From NCBI GenBank assembly GCA_963931865.1, contig OZ007516.1, forward strand, positions 4,871,897 through 4,935,896: a stretch of 64,000 bases of DNA, written 5' to 3'. Positions 53,739 to 64,000 of the stretch are shown piece after piece. Below the pieces are notes generated by a model. That model did not search any database. It was not told the DNA's origin and saw only the letters and a list, made by a program, of their open reading frames with translations. The translations under genes were made by a program, and so were the position numbers. The stretch's first letter is position 1. Every line of letters begins with the position of its first letter. This DNA comes from Axinella damicornis (Eukaryota > Porifera > Demospongiae > Axinellida > Axinellidae).

Positions 53739-55369
53739 CAGTGCAACATTTTGTAACGGTTATTGATTCCTTCTAGGTTTGTTTAGTTTGATTCCTACAC
53801 AACATTCAACTGATTATTATACACTGTTCTATTATATATTACAATAATATGTGTTACTGCTGCACCTGCATGTCTGTTTATAATTATCAATGTGTGATAG
53901 GTCTGCATGTGTTATACCAGGAGCTTATTAGCTGCCGCCATAAGCTCGATCCTGGTTATGCTCAATAGATGGAAGAAAGCTCCAAGCTACAAGGCCCCAC
54001 CCACACCCTAGAATGAGGCTAAACATAATTTATGATGATCAGAGGAGATGCAGGAACACATTAATTTTATTATCTGACTTTGCTCACCATGTACGTAATA
54101 GATTACAAAGCTCAATTTGCTTTCTTTGCTTGAAGGAGCCTGGATGTATTCTGTGGCTCGTTAAACTCTTCTTCAGTAGCATTGTAGAAATTCAACGTAA
54201 TGTGGGTGTGAACTCTACGTGGATCCTGTCTAACACCCTTTTCCTACAATTTGAATCCTTTCAAGCAGAACTTAAAGGATGTTTTCTCTCTCAACGTTTA
54301 ATTCAGCCACACTTACATTACATGGGCTGGCCCTTATTAGTAAGGTTACAAAACTATATTTCTGTCCAAGAACAGAACCCTGACTATGCATGTGTGAGTA
54401 TACTATTATCTATGTTGTTACATAGTAACAAACTAGCTACCAGCTACAAAATCAGAAAGCCACCAGTCACTCCTCCCTGAAGACCTGCAGATAGCAAGCT
54501 GGCTAATTTGCTATGGGATGCTGCATTTTGGACAGAGGCAAGAAGTGCTCTGCTGTGCCTCCAATTCTTCACGCATGCAGCCTGTCGTGCTTCACAGACC
54601 ATGCACATCTGTCCTCTCCTTCACTGCGCTGATCATATACAATCCCAGAAGCCTGTGAACACATTACATAGCTATAATTATACATGACCATCTAGTCACA
54701 ACATCCACTCTGTGTTAACACTTATTAGTAGACCCTGTCAACGCTAATAGTTGTATCATAGAATGTATGCTTAGCTGCTTCCCCCAAGTTGCAAGCTAAA
54801 ATAAACACTAAACTAGTCTACCATCATACCAGTTATAGCCATCTACTGTGCCTTTGCAATCGCAGTGGGGTGTTTGAAATACCCCTTGCAGCGGTACAGC
54901 AGTGACATTCGGTTTGAAGTTAGTACATTAGGTGCATGGTGTTTATGTACCATTGGTAACTTGTATCCAAGAGCTAGTTAGTCGTTGTTACGATCCCCAA
55001 GGCTTGGGTGTTCCGTAATACCCTCATTTCCAATCGCCAGTTAACTAGTGGAATGTAGGACATTGTGGGACGAGCCTGAGCGAGTACATGCACATGCAGG
55101 ATCTTTCCATGGAGCAGTTTGCACCCAGACTGTCCCCTATCAATATTAATATCTATCCACCCCCCAAGTTCTTGATGTATCTCAATGCAGTCTAGGATAC
55201 CCATCCTCCACCTCCAGGCGTGACATACCCCCCCCCCCCCCCCCCCCCCTTCCTCACGGCTTTGGAAAGCCTCCATCAGTATCAGCAATCCCAGTTGACT
55301 CAGACAAAACATTTTCACAGTACATACTCCAGGGGAGAGCGGAAGGCTTCCACATTGGCTTTGATAGGG
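53739..55369. other. Mostly intergenic; one unassigned ORF 54013-54480
   Basis: The 155-codon plus frame at 54013-54480 is open and hydrophobic in parts but shows no domain, splice support or known family. The rest is AT-rich with a GAGCCTGAGCGAG repeat end at 55074 and a C-run at 55229-55249. Confidence 0.35.
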
Positions 55370-55469
55370 CTTGTTCCTTAAAGGCAACATGCATGATCTC
55401 CGCTTGGGATCACGCGGATCGAGGTGGTTAGAGGCTGGCCGAGTTCTGGGCCCCTTTGGCCATAGTGAG

Positions 55470-55935
55470 CTAACACCTGCAGCACACATTAGCCCTATCG
55501 GCATTATTAAAAAAGACACCAGGACAATGCATGGCACCTCATCGTAGACTCCAGAGGATGAAAATATCTCACTCGGCCCGAATACAACTCTGGCAAGAAA
55601 AGATATCAAGAGTGCCTATCATATATGCCCCGTTCACACAGATGATCGACTGCTGCTGGGAATGTCCTTCCAGGGTAAAGTATATATTGATACTGCCCTC
55701 TCATTTGGCATGCGTTCAGCCCTCCAAAAAATTTTCAATGCACTTGCTGACGTGCTGCTATGGATTCTAAGCAACATGGGTGTCAAGCATAGCTACATTA
55801 CCTAGACGATTTTACCCAACAGTCTCATTAATGGTCCATCAACTGCCACATAATTTGCAAACTTTTGGGTATCCCCCTGACCCATGATGAATGTGAAGGG
55901 CCATGCTTGCTTCTACTATCTATGGTTAGAGGCTA
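55470..55935 (+). pseudogene. DIRS-type retrotransposon reverse transcriptase fragment
   Basis: Across frameshifts the plus strand reads SPIGIIKKD, LIVD, then GPNTTLARKDIKSAYHICPV with DDRLLLGMSFQG, then VDTALSFGMRSA and KIFNALADVLLWIL, then YLDDF and GIPLTHDECEG. The L-P-F-G-L-R-S-A-P-K-I-F-N and Y-x-D-D blocks mark reverse transcriptase; this wording is that of DIRS/Ngaro elements. Stops and shifts make it a relic. Confidence 0.8.
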
Positions 55936-56366
55936 TACTTACATAATAATAAGTAGTGTATAATGTCCGTGTTGCCATGCGGTATAGCCCATCCCGACTT
56001 TAAATAGGTAAGTCCCTACCGCCTAGCCATCAAATGGGTAGGAGGTCCACGAGTCGCTGACGATTGGTGTTCGAGGAAGTAGCTAAGTTGTCTGGTTCAG
56101 ATTATGGAATTCACGCATAACGCAAGAACAAGCAAAATATGGGCAGGAAGTGGCTGCATGGTGGCCGGTGGTTAACTGCCGAGGAGTTGACTCCGCTCTA
56201 CCCTAAAAATGAGTCGGTGTCTTCTTGAAGGCGTTTTATATAGGCTCTGCATTCTCCAGGCCCTCGTTTAGCCACCATTGTGGTAACCCCTAGGGGATAA
56301 AAATTTTAAAAAATAGGAAGTGGCACAGAAAATTGTTGCGGCTCGCTCAATCGGCGCCGCTCAAGC

Positions 56367-56465
56367 TAGTCTCATTCCCAGACCGTTTATCCAGCGCGTG
56401 CATCGCTTCCAGTATAACGTAAAAGCGATCCGTGCTGGGGTTGGTTGGGTCTGGGACCGAGACTA
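56367..56465. mobile_element. 99-bp mini-MITE with 9-bp target duplication
   Basis: Ends TAGTCTCATTCCCAGACC and GGTCTGGGACCGAGACTA. CGCTCAAGC is repeated exactly at 56358-56366 and 56466-56474. Confidence 0.85.
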
Positions 56466-56539
56466 CGCTCAAGCTAGCCCAGGCTCGCCCCAATTACAAT
56501 TACCTAGCTAGTGCAGTTGGGCTCGTGACGGACTGCAAC

Positions 56540-57022
56540 ATGGCAATGGGCAGTACTCAATATGAGGATGATTCCAAAGATCGTGTAGGAATCCTATCTC
56601 ATGCTGTGGATAAGGAAAAGCTGAAACCCGGGGACCATATCTATTTTTATACAGGAGTCCATCGTTCGTCAAATAGCGTTCATGGAATATTCACAGGAGA
56701 ACTCGGCAAAGAGGTGATCTATTTCTCTGGAACGCCAAAATCAAAGTCAAGCGCCCATGTTCGAGCGACTACTTTGGACGAATTCCTTTCCGAATCGGGC
56801 GATGGACAACTTCGTCTCGAGGCATATGGAGAGAATTCGTTGCTCGCCAAAGTACTCAAGAGACGTTGTTCTACTCATGGTGATGAGAGCAGACCTCCTG
56901 ATGAAGTTGTGTCCACTGCCAAGGAATGCCTCCAAAACCCCCAAATGTGGGATGACTATAACAGGCCGTACAACAACTGCAAGACTTTTGCCATATATTG
57001 CAAAACAGGGTACACTAGCTAA
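56540..57022 (+). CDS. Single-domain LRAT-like protein, catalytic motif kept
   Basis: 160 codons from ATG 56540. LKPGDHIYFYTG and VHGIFTGELG give the N-terminal GDHI and the His of the active site. PYNNCKTFAIYCKTG gives the Cys motif (N-C-K-T-F for N-C-E-H-F). Members act as thiol acyltransferases or phospholipases at membranes. The frame stops four residues after KTG, with no membrane tail, so it is shorter than typical members. Either a soluble form, a first exon, or truncated. Third LRAT-like locus on this strand within 17 kb. Confidence 0.75.
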   Translation: MAMGSTQYEDDSKDRVGILSHAVDKEKLKPGDHIYFYTGVHRSSNSVHGIFTGELGKEVIYFSGTPKSKSSAHVRATTLDEFLSESGDGQLRLEAYGENSLLAKVLKRRCSTHGDESRPPDEVVSTAKECLQNPQMWDDYNRPYNNCKTFAIYCKTGYTS

Positions 57023-57192
57023 CTCCGCGCAGATACGGACATGAATGGGTCCGGTAAATATCTTCATCATAGATTTCCCTATTGATGTCATCTCTGCGGA
57101 GCCATGGTGACTTTTGCATAAATTGACCAACAATTTCCTACAGTTACTCAACGGAAGGAATCAAGCCTTGCCTAGAATGGTACAAAAGAGGC

Positions 57193-57233
57193 ACTATTAC
57201 ATATAGCAGTACATTACTGCTATATGTAATAGT
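57193..57233. repeat. 41-bp near-perfect palindrome
   Basis: ACTATTACATATAGCAGTA on either side of CAT-like centre. It could form a short hairpin. Confidence 0.85.
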
Positions 57234-57498
57234 AGGATTCCAGAGGCTTATCGGCTGCCATGCACCTGGAAGCATTAATGAGATTCATACCCAGCAGCAA
57301 ACCAAGATGAGGTGTTTTGCAAGCTAGTAATGAGATTCACGCCCAATTGCAAACTAATAACCAGTGTTTTGCATAAATCCTTTCCACGAGAAGGTTTGTC
57401 TATATATAAGGGGAGGATTCAGTATGCAAAACTCGTGATAAGGGACGGGGAGGAACAAATATGTGAACGCATCAAGTAAAAATGGAACCTTAGCTATA

Positions 57499-57708
57499 CA
57501 GTCAAACCTCCGATAGTGGACCCTCCGAGATAGGGACACAATATAATGAACCTCTCTACAAAGGACGCTTTTGAAGGTCCCAAATAATTGGTTTGCCTAT
57601 GGTTATAATACATTTTGAACCTCCGAGAAGAGGACAACCTCTCTACAAAGGACAAAAGACTTGAATTTATATTGTTCCCAAAGTGTCCTTTGTTTGGAGG
57701 TTTGACTG
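57499..57708. mobile_element. 210-bp TA-flanked pogo-like MITE
   Basis: Ends CAGTCAAACCTCC and GGAGGTTTGACTG between TA at 57497-57498 and 57709-57710. CAGT-type ends with TA target fit the pogo/Tigger branch. Internal GAACCTCYCTACAAAGGAC repeats. Confidence 0.85.
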
Positions 57709-58190
57709 TAGTCACAGTCAAATGTGGGGAATTGTCCAAATTGCTTAAAAATGGATTAAAACTTGTGCACCCCCTTTGAAGAAATGCCTGAAAATTGGAG
57801 AAACTCAATTCTTGAAAATCTTCTGAAACACATTTAGAACCAATTCCCATCTCAGGGGGGTGCAAACTTTGAAATGCGTTTTATTCCCGATTTTTATTTG
57901 ATGCGTTCACATAATAGTAAAGACAAAGTACCTCAACATGCAGCTGCAGAGAGCTATGGTCAATCTCTACAAGGCAGACGTGCACATCAAGCCTGTCCCT
58001 GGCCTAGTCCCCATGCACCCTAAGTTAGCGCTTGCATGCATTAAGTAAACTATAGGACTTCCTGTTGGCTCTGTATATACTTAGATATTTCTTAGTATAC
58101 ATTATTGTTGGATCCGGAACTATCTGTTGTATACATTATTGTTGGATCCGGAACTATCTGTTGCACGTAATTATGCAAGTCACAAATGAC
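57709..58190. other. Intergenic with a 36-bp tandem duplication
   Basis: GTATACATTATTGTTGGATC and CGGAACTATCTGTT are repeated twice in tandem at about 58097-58163. Otherwise nothing. Confidence 0.5.
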
Positions 58191-58191
58191 A

Positions 58192-59115
58192 CGGCATTCC
58201 TTCCCATGAGTTAACTCTAGGCATCATTCCTTCCCATGAGTTAAGGCAGTGTTATACCATTTTCATGGTGCCATTTGCCATTTTCTTCTGACGGCCATAA
58301 CTCCTTCCTACTACCCCCCATGAACTTGATTTATGGCTCAAAAGACAGCTCTCTCCAAGAGCTTTACAATGAGCTATAGAAAGTCTGTTAAGTACCCCCC
58401 TATAAGGAGTTAGTGGTCAGGAAGCTGATCACACTGCTTTCACAGGAATCCTGATAAGTGCCACCACTTATCATGTAGCCTGTGATTTTTTAATTATGTC
58501 ATCTAGAGGCTTAGCTCTACAATGTGAATTGACAGAATGAGTATCCATAGGGTAGATAATGACCATACAATCCATGGGTAGAGTATAGCTACCATGGATA
58601 CTCTCAGAAACATTCTGTCAATTCACATTGTAGAGCTAAGCCTCTAGATGACATAATTAAAAAATCACAGGCTACATGATAAGTGGTGGTCACTTATCAG
58701 GATTCCTGTGAAAGCAGTGTGATCAGCTTCCTGACCACTAACTCCTTATAGGGGGTACTTAACAGACTTTCTATAGCTCATTGTAAAGCTCTTGGAGAGA
58801 GCTGTCTTTTGAGCCATAAATCAAGTTCATGGGGGGTAGTAGGAAGGGGTTATGGCTGTCAGAAGAAATGGCATGAAAATGGTATAACACTGCCTTAACC
58901 CTAGGTATCATTCCTTCCCATGAGTTAACTCTAGGGATCATTCCTTCCCATGAGTTAACTCTATAGGCATCATTCCTTCCCATGAGTTAACCCTAGGCAT
59001 CATTCCTTCCCATGAGTTAACCCTAGGTATCATTCCTTCCCATGAATAACTCTAGGCATCATTCCTTCCCATGAATAACTCTAGGCGTCATTCCTTCCCA
59101 TGAGTAACTCTAGGT
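58192..59115 (+). repeat. 30-bp minisatellite interrupted by a palindromic element
   Basis: About eleven copies of CATTCCTTCCCATGAGTTAA + CTCTAGGCAT: two before and about nine after the 58245-58894 element. Confidence 0.9.
58245..58894. mobile_element. 650-bp fully palindromic TTAA-flanked element
   Basis: Ends GGCAGTGTTATACCATTTTC in both directions. Arms of about 300 bp fold back around a 60-bp centre with its own TATCCAT/ATGGATA hairpin. TTAA at 58241-58244 and 58895-58898, both within minisatellite units. No coding. Confidence 0.9.
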
Positions 59116-60560
59116 AGGCCATTTTATGCAAAAGTCTATCTGACCATCACTGCGCTATATATATTGCCAAGAGTCAATACCACATCCTCAGTATCCCTAG
59201 GAAAACAATCCGCGAGATTTTTGAATGGTTGGTTGTGCATTGCATATGGTTCAAACCAATACCTTCTGCCCAGTTTTCCTTCATACAATGCATGGGTTCC
59301 ATATCAGAGTTCTGGTAGCTAAGAAATTTGTGATTCCGGGTGCAAAAAAGAAAGGCCATTTTAACTAGGCCAGTTAGATGTTTACATGGTCATGCAGGTG
59401 TATAGGAAGCTTACCAAAACACTGCAAACTCAACAGTATAACTATACATCCCTGCAAAAAATGATTTTTTAAGCCTTTGTGCCAGAATTATCACTTTTGG
59501 CATTGCTTTATGGGCTGTAATAGCATGTCCCCCAAGACATGCAGCCACCTTGTCACTGGAGTGACTGACAAGGGCTGGGAAGTTTGCTTAGACCACAGAT
59601 GAATGTAATACTACAAAACAAACTTTTGGTTACAACCTCATAGTGGGAGTTGGTATATGATCTGAGTCATACTTGAGTAATCTTCCATTAGCAACCACAG
59701 CATACCTTGAATTAGCATGGGGAGGATAGTCATGCCCTTGAAAAGAATTCAGTGGGAGATCATACTTGAGCCATACTTGAGTAACCTTCACTAGCTACAC
59801 ATAACCACTGCATACTTTGAATCAGCAATATGAGCACAACTAAATACTTTGCAAAAAAGAGCAATACATAGGGAAGGAAATTAGCTATCAGAATGTTGTA
59901 TTGGAGTGGAACTCAACACTTGATACTTCATACCTGTGGACACCAGGAATGGAACTCAGGGTATATGCATGCCTGGCATGCAACTTGAGCAGATGAGGTT
60001 GAATTTGTGCATATCAGGGGTGGAACTCAGCAGCTACAATAATCATTTGTAACAAACAGCTTCATGAGCTGCTGCTCCTCCATCTGTACATTAAACATTC
60101 CCGGTGCAGAAGTCCAGACTGGTGAGTTGTACGTACGGCCCCCTCATGGCATTACAGTCTCTGAGGATAGCATATGCAGTTGTGACAGCCTAATGCAGCT
60201 ACCGCTCGTGCTCACACTGAACATGTCTCGGGAAGTAGTATTTACACTGACTGAGCTAACCCACCATTGTACAAAATCTAACAAAGAAAGGAAGTACAAC
60301 ATTACCTCTACAGGAAATCAAAACCAATACTAACAGGATGCTTCCACCCCCTCATCTGTACAAGCTCAACTTGTGCGTGGAACACAGTACAATATTCATT
60401 TGTTTGCAGCTTGTACAGATGAGGGGTGGAACATACTACAGTATTCTTTGTTATGCAACTTATGCAGATGAGGCCAAACTTGTGCATATCATGAGGAGTG
60501 CAACAAAGGTATCGCGAAACCTACCTGTAATAGGGCCAAAGTATACTGTACATGACTAGC
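59116..60560. other. Intergenic with short tandem repeats
   Basis: A roughly 100-bp unit (CATACTTGAGTAATCTTCC...GAATTAGCATGGGG) is imperfectly doubled at 59660-59840. GGGTGGAAC...CAGATGAGG...CTTGTGCATATCA units recur at 59945-60030 and 60415-60505. No gene. Confidence 0.5.
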
Positions 60561-60582
60561 ATATTTGATAGGTACCGGTGAA

Positions 60583-60657
60583 TAGCGATCCCATCAAGCT
60601 GGTAGAGTCTTTAGTGCTCAACTCAGGCTCTGTCCTGGGTTCGAATCCCACTAGCTA
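60583..60657 (+). other. Degenerate tRNA-like sequence
   Basis: Has a good B-box/T-arm (TGGGTTCGAATCCCA) and an A-box-like CAAGCTGGTAGAG, but the acceptor stem (TAGCGAT/CTAGCTA) pairs only partly. A T9 run follows. Probably a tRNA relic or SINE head. Confidence 0.45.
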
Positions 60658-60744
60658 ATTTAAAACCGTTGTTCTTTTTTTTTTATCACTCCTCACCTTA
60701 GGAGAGCAGCCTTTGCTGGAGGTCAACTTACATTATTTTTTCTG

Positions 60745-60996
60745 TTGAAGGGTGGTTTGGCCTTCCGGAAATCAAGTTTGAGCAATGCCTTTTATGGTAA
60801 CTCCAGTGAGTTCAGTGATAATGTCATATCGTTAAAAGGGGCCCAGGACATGCATGAAAACGTTCTGCATTGGAGATGTGGCATTCCTGGATTATCAAAT
60901 CAAAATGAACTGAACACACCTGCATGTACAGAAAGTAACCTGGAAATGTACAACTCAAGCAGCCCAAGCTATAGCATGACACAATCCACTGCATGA
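60745..60996 (+). CDS. Candidate terminal exon, cytoplasmic-tail-like
   Basis: 84 codons ending TGA, preceded by a pyrimidine-rich TTATTTTTTCTGTTGAAG. Contains SLSNAFYGNSSEFSDN and ends with Ser-rich NSSSPSYSMTQSTA. Tyr motifs suggest a receptor tail, but no partner exon was found. Confidence 0.3.
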   Translation: MKGGLAFRKSSLSNAFYGNSSEFSDNVISLKGAQDMHENVLHWRCGIPGLSNQNELNTPACTESNLEMYNSSSPSYSMTQSTA

Positions 60997-61615
60997 GCAA
61001 GATTTTAAGTTCTTATTTGGGAGGCAATAGGTAGAGACAATCACATCTGAGAACTTGAAGTATAACATTAACGATTTTGGAGGCGACAAGAGCATGCATG
61101 TAAAGCGCTAGCATGGAAGACTCAAGTAGCATGTATACTTACCAACTGCTTATTCAAAACATTTTCACCTTCAACATCCTATACTCATAGTGTCTGACCT
61201 AACTATGTACCAAAGAAACCAATATAGGAATGATCAAATTCCAGTACAAAATTGTACCTACTTGATAAACGACTTGAAATCAACCCAAAACATTTTCTTT
61301 CCATAATTAGCTAGGCAATGTGTACAAAAATAGTTGAGCTAATGAAATCTAGTAGGTTATAATAATGGGTAAAAGCAAAAATAAGGGAGCATGCATGATA
61401 GATTCCGGTAATCTATTCTGATGTGAGGTAGGAACGAGATAAAAAACAGTTGGGTGAGCAGTAAAGAGTGACCGTTGTACAAACCATTAATCACTACATG
61501 AAAACATACATTATGCAAAGAATGTCTCTCAGAAGGTCTATAGCATAAATAATAATTTAGGGGTGGTGAGTGCATATGCTGTCATGCATGTTCAGGTTCT
61601 GTCAGCTAGGGGTGT
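60997..61615. other. Intergenic; 3' flank of the TRIM-NHL gene
   Basis: AT-rich, no supported feature. Includes the minus-strand 3' region of the next gene. Confidence 0.4.
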
Positions 61616-63934
61616 TCAGAAAACTTGAATTCGATCGTTGTCACAATCGGCAATAAGAATAAAGCCATCTCTGCTCACATAAACAGATTGAGGGTGATGA
61701 AACTGGGCATTTTTATTTCCCTTGTGACCAAATGATGTCAAAAATGTGCCCTCAGTACTGAACACGGATACGTGGTGGTTGCTACCTTGAGTTACATACA
61801 CTCGGTTACCATCGATGGCAACACCAGTACCAATTAGTTCACCAGCAATCTTACGTCCAATCGATGTTTTGTACTGTCCGTTTGGGCTGAACACCTGGAT
61901 GCGGTTTTGGTCGTCTGTTACATAAACATCACCACTTGTATCAAAAGCAACATTGTGAGGAAAATCGAACTGTCTATTTTCACTGCCAAAGCTTCTGTGG
62001 TCGATATCTAAGTCTAGATCAGTTGTTAGGATTTGTATTCTTTGATTCACCTGGTCACATACGTACAGTTTGCCATTCTTCTTGTTGAAACCAATGTCAT
62101 GAGGGTGGCTAAACTGCAGAGATTCACTGCCATGTTTGCCAACCGATTTAACAAACTGCCCATCTGAGGAAAACTTCTGAATACGGTGGTTCCAATAGTC
62201 CACAACGTAGATATTGTCATCATCATCCACAGTCACACCAGTGGGATGGTTGAAATGCCCTTCTGCTGAACTGCTACTTCCGCTCCCTAAAGACTGAATC
62301 TTCTTATCCCATTTTGGGGAGATGATGGAGACTTGGTTTCCACTGCTCTCAGTTACAATAATCCGACCCTTGCTATCTGTTGTCATACCCCAGGGTCTGT
62401 TCAAACCTGGAATGACTTTGACTGGATTCCCGAGATCTTGGAGATTTGGTCTGACAATGACAGTGTGTGGACTGCCTTTGACGATGTTTCCATCAATTTT
62501 GAGGTGCAGTTTATGTCTTCCTCTAGTGGTAGGCCGGTAGCTGACAGTGTATGTGCTCTTCCCTTCCCTCTTGGTGTCACATTTGACTCGCGTGCTGTCC
62601 CTTGTGCACACTAAGCTACCACTGACATGTGCATCCTGGTGTAGTGCATCGCATACTCCATCATCCTTGTCCTTCGTATGCAGTGTGACTGTTGTTTCCT
62701 CACTGACTGTTGCAGTTGTCAGACCTTCTCCAGTGGCGTAACTCTTGCTGCAGCAAACTGAGTGACCTGCTACAACTTCGGCAAATCCCTGGCAGGATAT
62801 CTGGAGGTCCAGTGTATCATCTGTGAGCAGCTGGATATCAGCCTCTTGTTGAGGAGTTGCTTCATTGGGGTGGAAGTCGTCAGTGATCTGTTCAATGTGA
62901 TTGAGTACAGGTTTTTTCATTGCCAGTATCTCTACCTCGCTGCATGTTTTCAGACTGCCCTCCATGTAATCCAGGAAGCCATGTATATTGAGCTGTGCAT
63001 GGACTAGCTCACACTTATCCCTTTGTGCTACCAGGTCTTGGAGTTTCTGCTGTGTTTTTTGGCGTAACTGGCTTGTCAGCTCTTCTTCCCTCTGCTCAAG
63101 GGCTTTGCAGAGGAGCTCAATACGCTTATGGATGTCAGCTTTGATGTTTGCTTCCTGTTCTTCTATTTCTTTTTTTCTGATGTCAAATGCCATGACTACT
63201 TTCTCGACAGTGGCTAGCTGTTGCTTCATTGACTGCAGACTTGAAACTATCTCTTCTTTGTGTTTTTGGAAGGTGTCAGTGACCGGGGCACAGTCGCATT
63301 CCCTATGGAGGCGTATGGTGCAGTCATCGCATATGAGCTCTCTGCAGGTCTCGCAGTAAACCTTGATCTCTTCTCGTGGATGCTTTGGGCAGTCCATGAC
63401 CCTGCTAGTTGGAGGAACAAGGTTGGCTGCCTCTTGGTGAATGTCATTGAGGCTAGCTATCTGGTGGTTTGCTAACCGATGTTGGAGTTTACACTTGGCA
63501 CACATAAACCCGCCACAAACACGACAGAAATCTGTTGCTGTGGATTTTTCGCTGCACATCTCACAATGAATCTTTTGCTGTTCTTTTACCTTGGTCAACA
63601 CGGCATAGATCTCAAGTAAGTGATTGATGTGGAAGGCTGTCTGCAGTCCTGAGACCCCAGTAGGGGGTAAAGATGTAGTTTTCCGACAATAATCTTCTGG
63701 ACAAGTCAGGGTATGTACGTTGTGGTCCTGAACCACTAAACGTTCAAGGCATTTCTTGCAGAACGTATGGAAGCATGGCAGCTGTTTGGGACTGGAATAG
63801 GTAGCATGACAGATGGAACATTCCAACTGAGATGTGATCTTCTTTAGTGCTTCTTCTGCTGCTTCCGGGAGCTCAGCCATTACCTTGTATGAAATCACAA
63901 ACGTGCACTTGTAAGTTGGAATAATTTTATTCAT
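61616..63934 (-). CDS. TRIM-NHL protein (RING, two B-boxes, coiled coil, filamin-type Ig, NHL repeats)
   Basis: 772 codons, no intron. Of the two starts, ATG at 63880 (MAELPEAAEEAL, G at -3 and +4) looks better than 63934. Domains by residue: RING 39-83 (C-x2-C, C-F-H-x2-C-x2-C, C...C); B-box 1 124-160 (CEMCSEK...CRVCGGFMCAKC); B-box 2 about 182-220 (CPKHPREEIKVYCETC, CDDC); coiled coil about 225-335; filamin-like Ig about 390-490 (GSPHTVIV end); six NHL repeats 495-772 (HPTGVTVDDDDNIYVVDYWN, NHRIQKF). This is the TRIM2/3/71 (LIN-41, Brat) plan: a RING ubiquitin E3 ligase whose NHL propeller binds RNA or protein partners in the cytoplasm. All zinc ligands look present. The ORF ends directly after the last NHL strand (DRIQVF), as usual. 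Confidence 0.93.
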   Translation of the reverse strand: MNKIIPTYKCTFVISYKVMAELPEAAEEALKKITSQLECSICHATYSSPKQLPCFHTFCKKCLERLVVQDHNVHTLTCPEDYCRKTTSLPPTGVSGLQTAFHINHLLEIYAVLTKVKEQQKIHCEMCSEKSTATDFCRVCGGFMCAKCKLQHRLANHQIASLNDIHQEAANLVPPTSRVMDCPKHPREEIKVYCETCRELICDDCTIRLHRECDCAPVTDTFQKHKEEIVSSLQSMKQQLATVEKVVMAFDIRKKEIEEQEANIKADIHKRIELLCKALEQREEELTSQLRQKTQQKLQDLVAQRDKCELVHAQLNIHGFLDYMEGSLKTCSEVEILAMKKPVLNHIEQITDDFHPNEATPQQEADIQLLTDDTLDLQISCQGFAEVVAGHSVCCSKSYATGEGLTTATVSEETTVTLHTKDKDDGVCDALHQDAHVSGSLVCTRDSTRVKCDTKREGKSTYTVSYRPTTRGRHKLHLKIDGNIVKGSPHTVIVRPNLQDLGNPVKVIPGLNRPWGMTTDSKGRIIVTESSGNQVSIISPKWDKKIQSLGSGSSSSAEGHFNHPTGVTVDDDDNIYVVDYWNHRIQKFSSDGQFVKSVGKHGSESLQFSHPHDIGFNKKNGKLYVCDQVNQRIQILTTDLDLDIDHRSFGSENRQFDFPHNVAFDTSGDVYVTDDQNRIQVFSPNGQYKTSIGRKIAGELIGTGVAIDGNRVYVTQGSNHHVSVFSTEGTFLTSFGHKGNKNAQFHHPQSVYVSRDGFILIADCDNDRIQVF

Positions 63935-64000
63935 AGGAGTAATCTTGTACAGCAGGAGTAGCTACGTATAATGGCGTAAAGAGCGGAAGGGAAGGAGCGT

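Noticed and set aside
54974..55609. 211-codon minus-strand ORF
   Set aside because: It is antisense to the reverse transcriptase fragment, spans a C homopolymer (poly-Gly) and has no recognisable domain.
57494..57865. 123-codon minus-strand ORF
   Set aside because: Half of it is the pogo-like MITE at 57499-57708; the rest shows nothing protein-like.

Overview
The window is 64 kb of animal nuclear DNA. Genes are split by short GT-AG introns, transposon remnants are very dense, and the gene set is metazoan (a TRIM-NHL protein, a MAP2K-like kinase, a TPMT-family methyltransferase and several LRAT-domain proteins). The mix of intron-poor TRIM-NHL and TPMT genes, tandem LRAT-like domains and many TA- or TTAA-flanked MITEs suggests an early-branching invertebrate, most likely a sponge. 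That placement is inference. There is no operon structure, rRNA or CRISPR array.

Layout. 1-1205: last two exons of a type I membrane protein. 2.7-3.2 kb: a GC-rich minisatellite. 5.08-5.91 kb: a TTAA-flanked element with an internal 227-bp tandem duplication. 6.02-6.77 kb: an intronless TPMT-family gene. 7.0-9.0 kb: a cluster of palindromic mini-elements. 9.47-15.65 kb: an 11-exon MAP2K-like gene whose joins are all in phase (356 codons) and whose catalytic residues are eroded. 15.5-22.5 kb: duplicated, inverted and decayed pieces of that gene mixed with MITEs and a 2-kb foldback transposon. 22.5-27 kb: palindromes and two Mutator-like elements. 27.17-28.71 kb: a 5-exon gene I do not recognise. 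29.3-33.7 kb: TTAA, TA and hAT-type elements. 33.69-37.24 kb: a nearly complete hAT transposon, broken by one stop codon and by a nested insertion that itself carries a tRNA-like gene and a 33-bp palindromic insert. 37.3-40.6 kb: duplicated repeats and homopolymers.

At 40.76-45.15 kb a gene encodes about six tandem LRAT-like domains, and I see no catalytic cysteine in any of them. Its last exon forms one arm of a gap-free 331-bp inverted duplication. At 51.6-53.7 kb there is a putative secreted-peptide exon set and an LRAT C-terminal exon that keeps the NNCEH motif and adds a glycine-zipper membrane hairpin. At 56.54-57.02 kb there is a single-domain LRAT-like ORF that keeps the cysteine. Between these lie a TA-flanked element holding two LINE 3' ends, and a DIRS-type reverse transcriptase fragment. 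At 58.2-59.1 kb a 650-bp palindrome sits in a TTAA inside a minisatellite. The window ends with an intronless TRIM-NHL gene on the minus strand (61.62-63.93 kb).

The most distinctive signals are three. First, a family of extremely short palindromic inserts (33-99 bp) starting TAG and ending CTA or TTA, flanked by 9-bp target-site duplications, plus larger relatives with the same hallmarks. Second, the multi-domain, apparently catalytically dead LRAT array. Third, internal empty-site paralogues that prove several of the insertions. All gene models are from reading splice signals and phase by eye; no transcript data were available.
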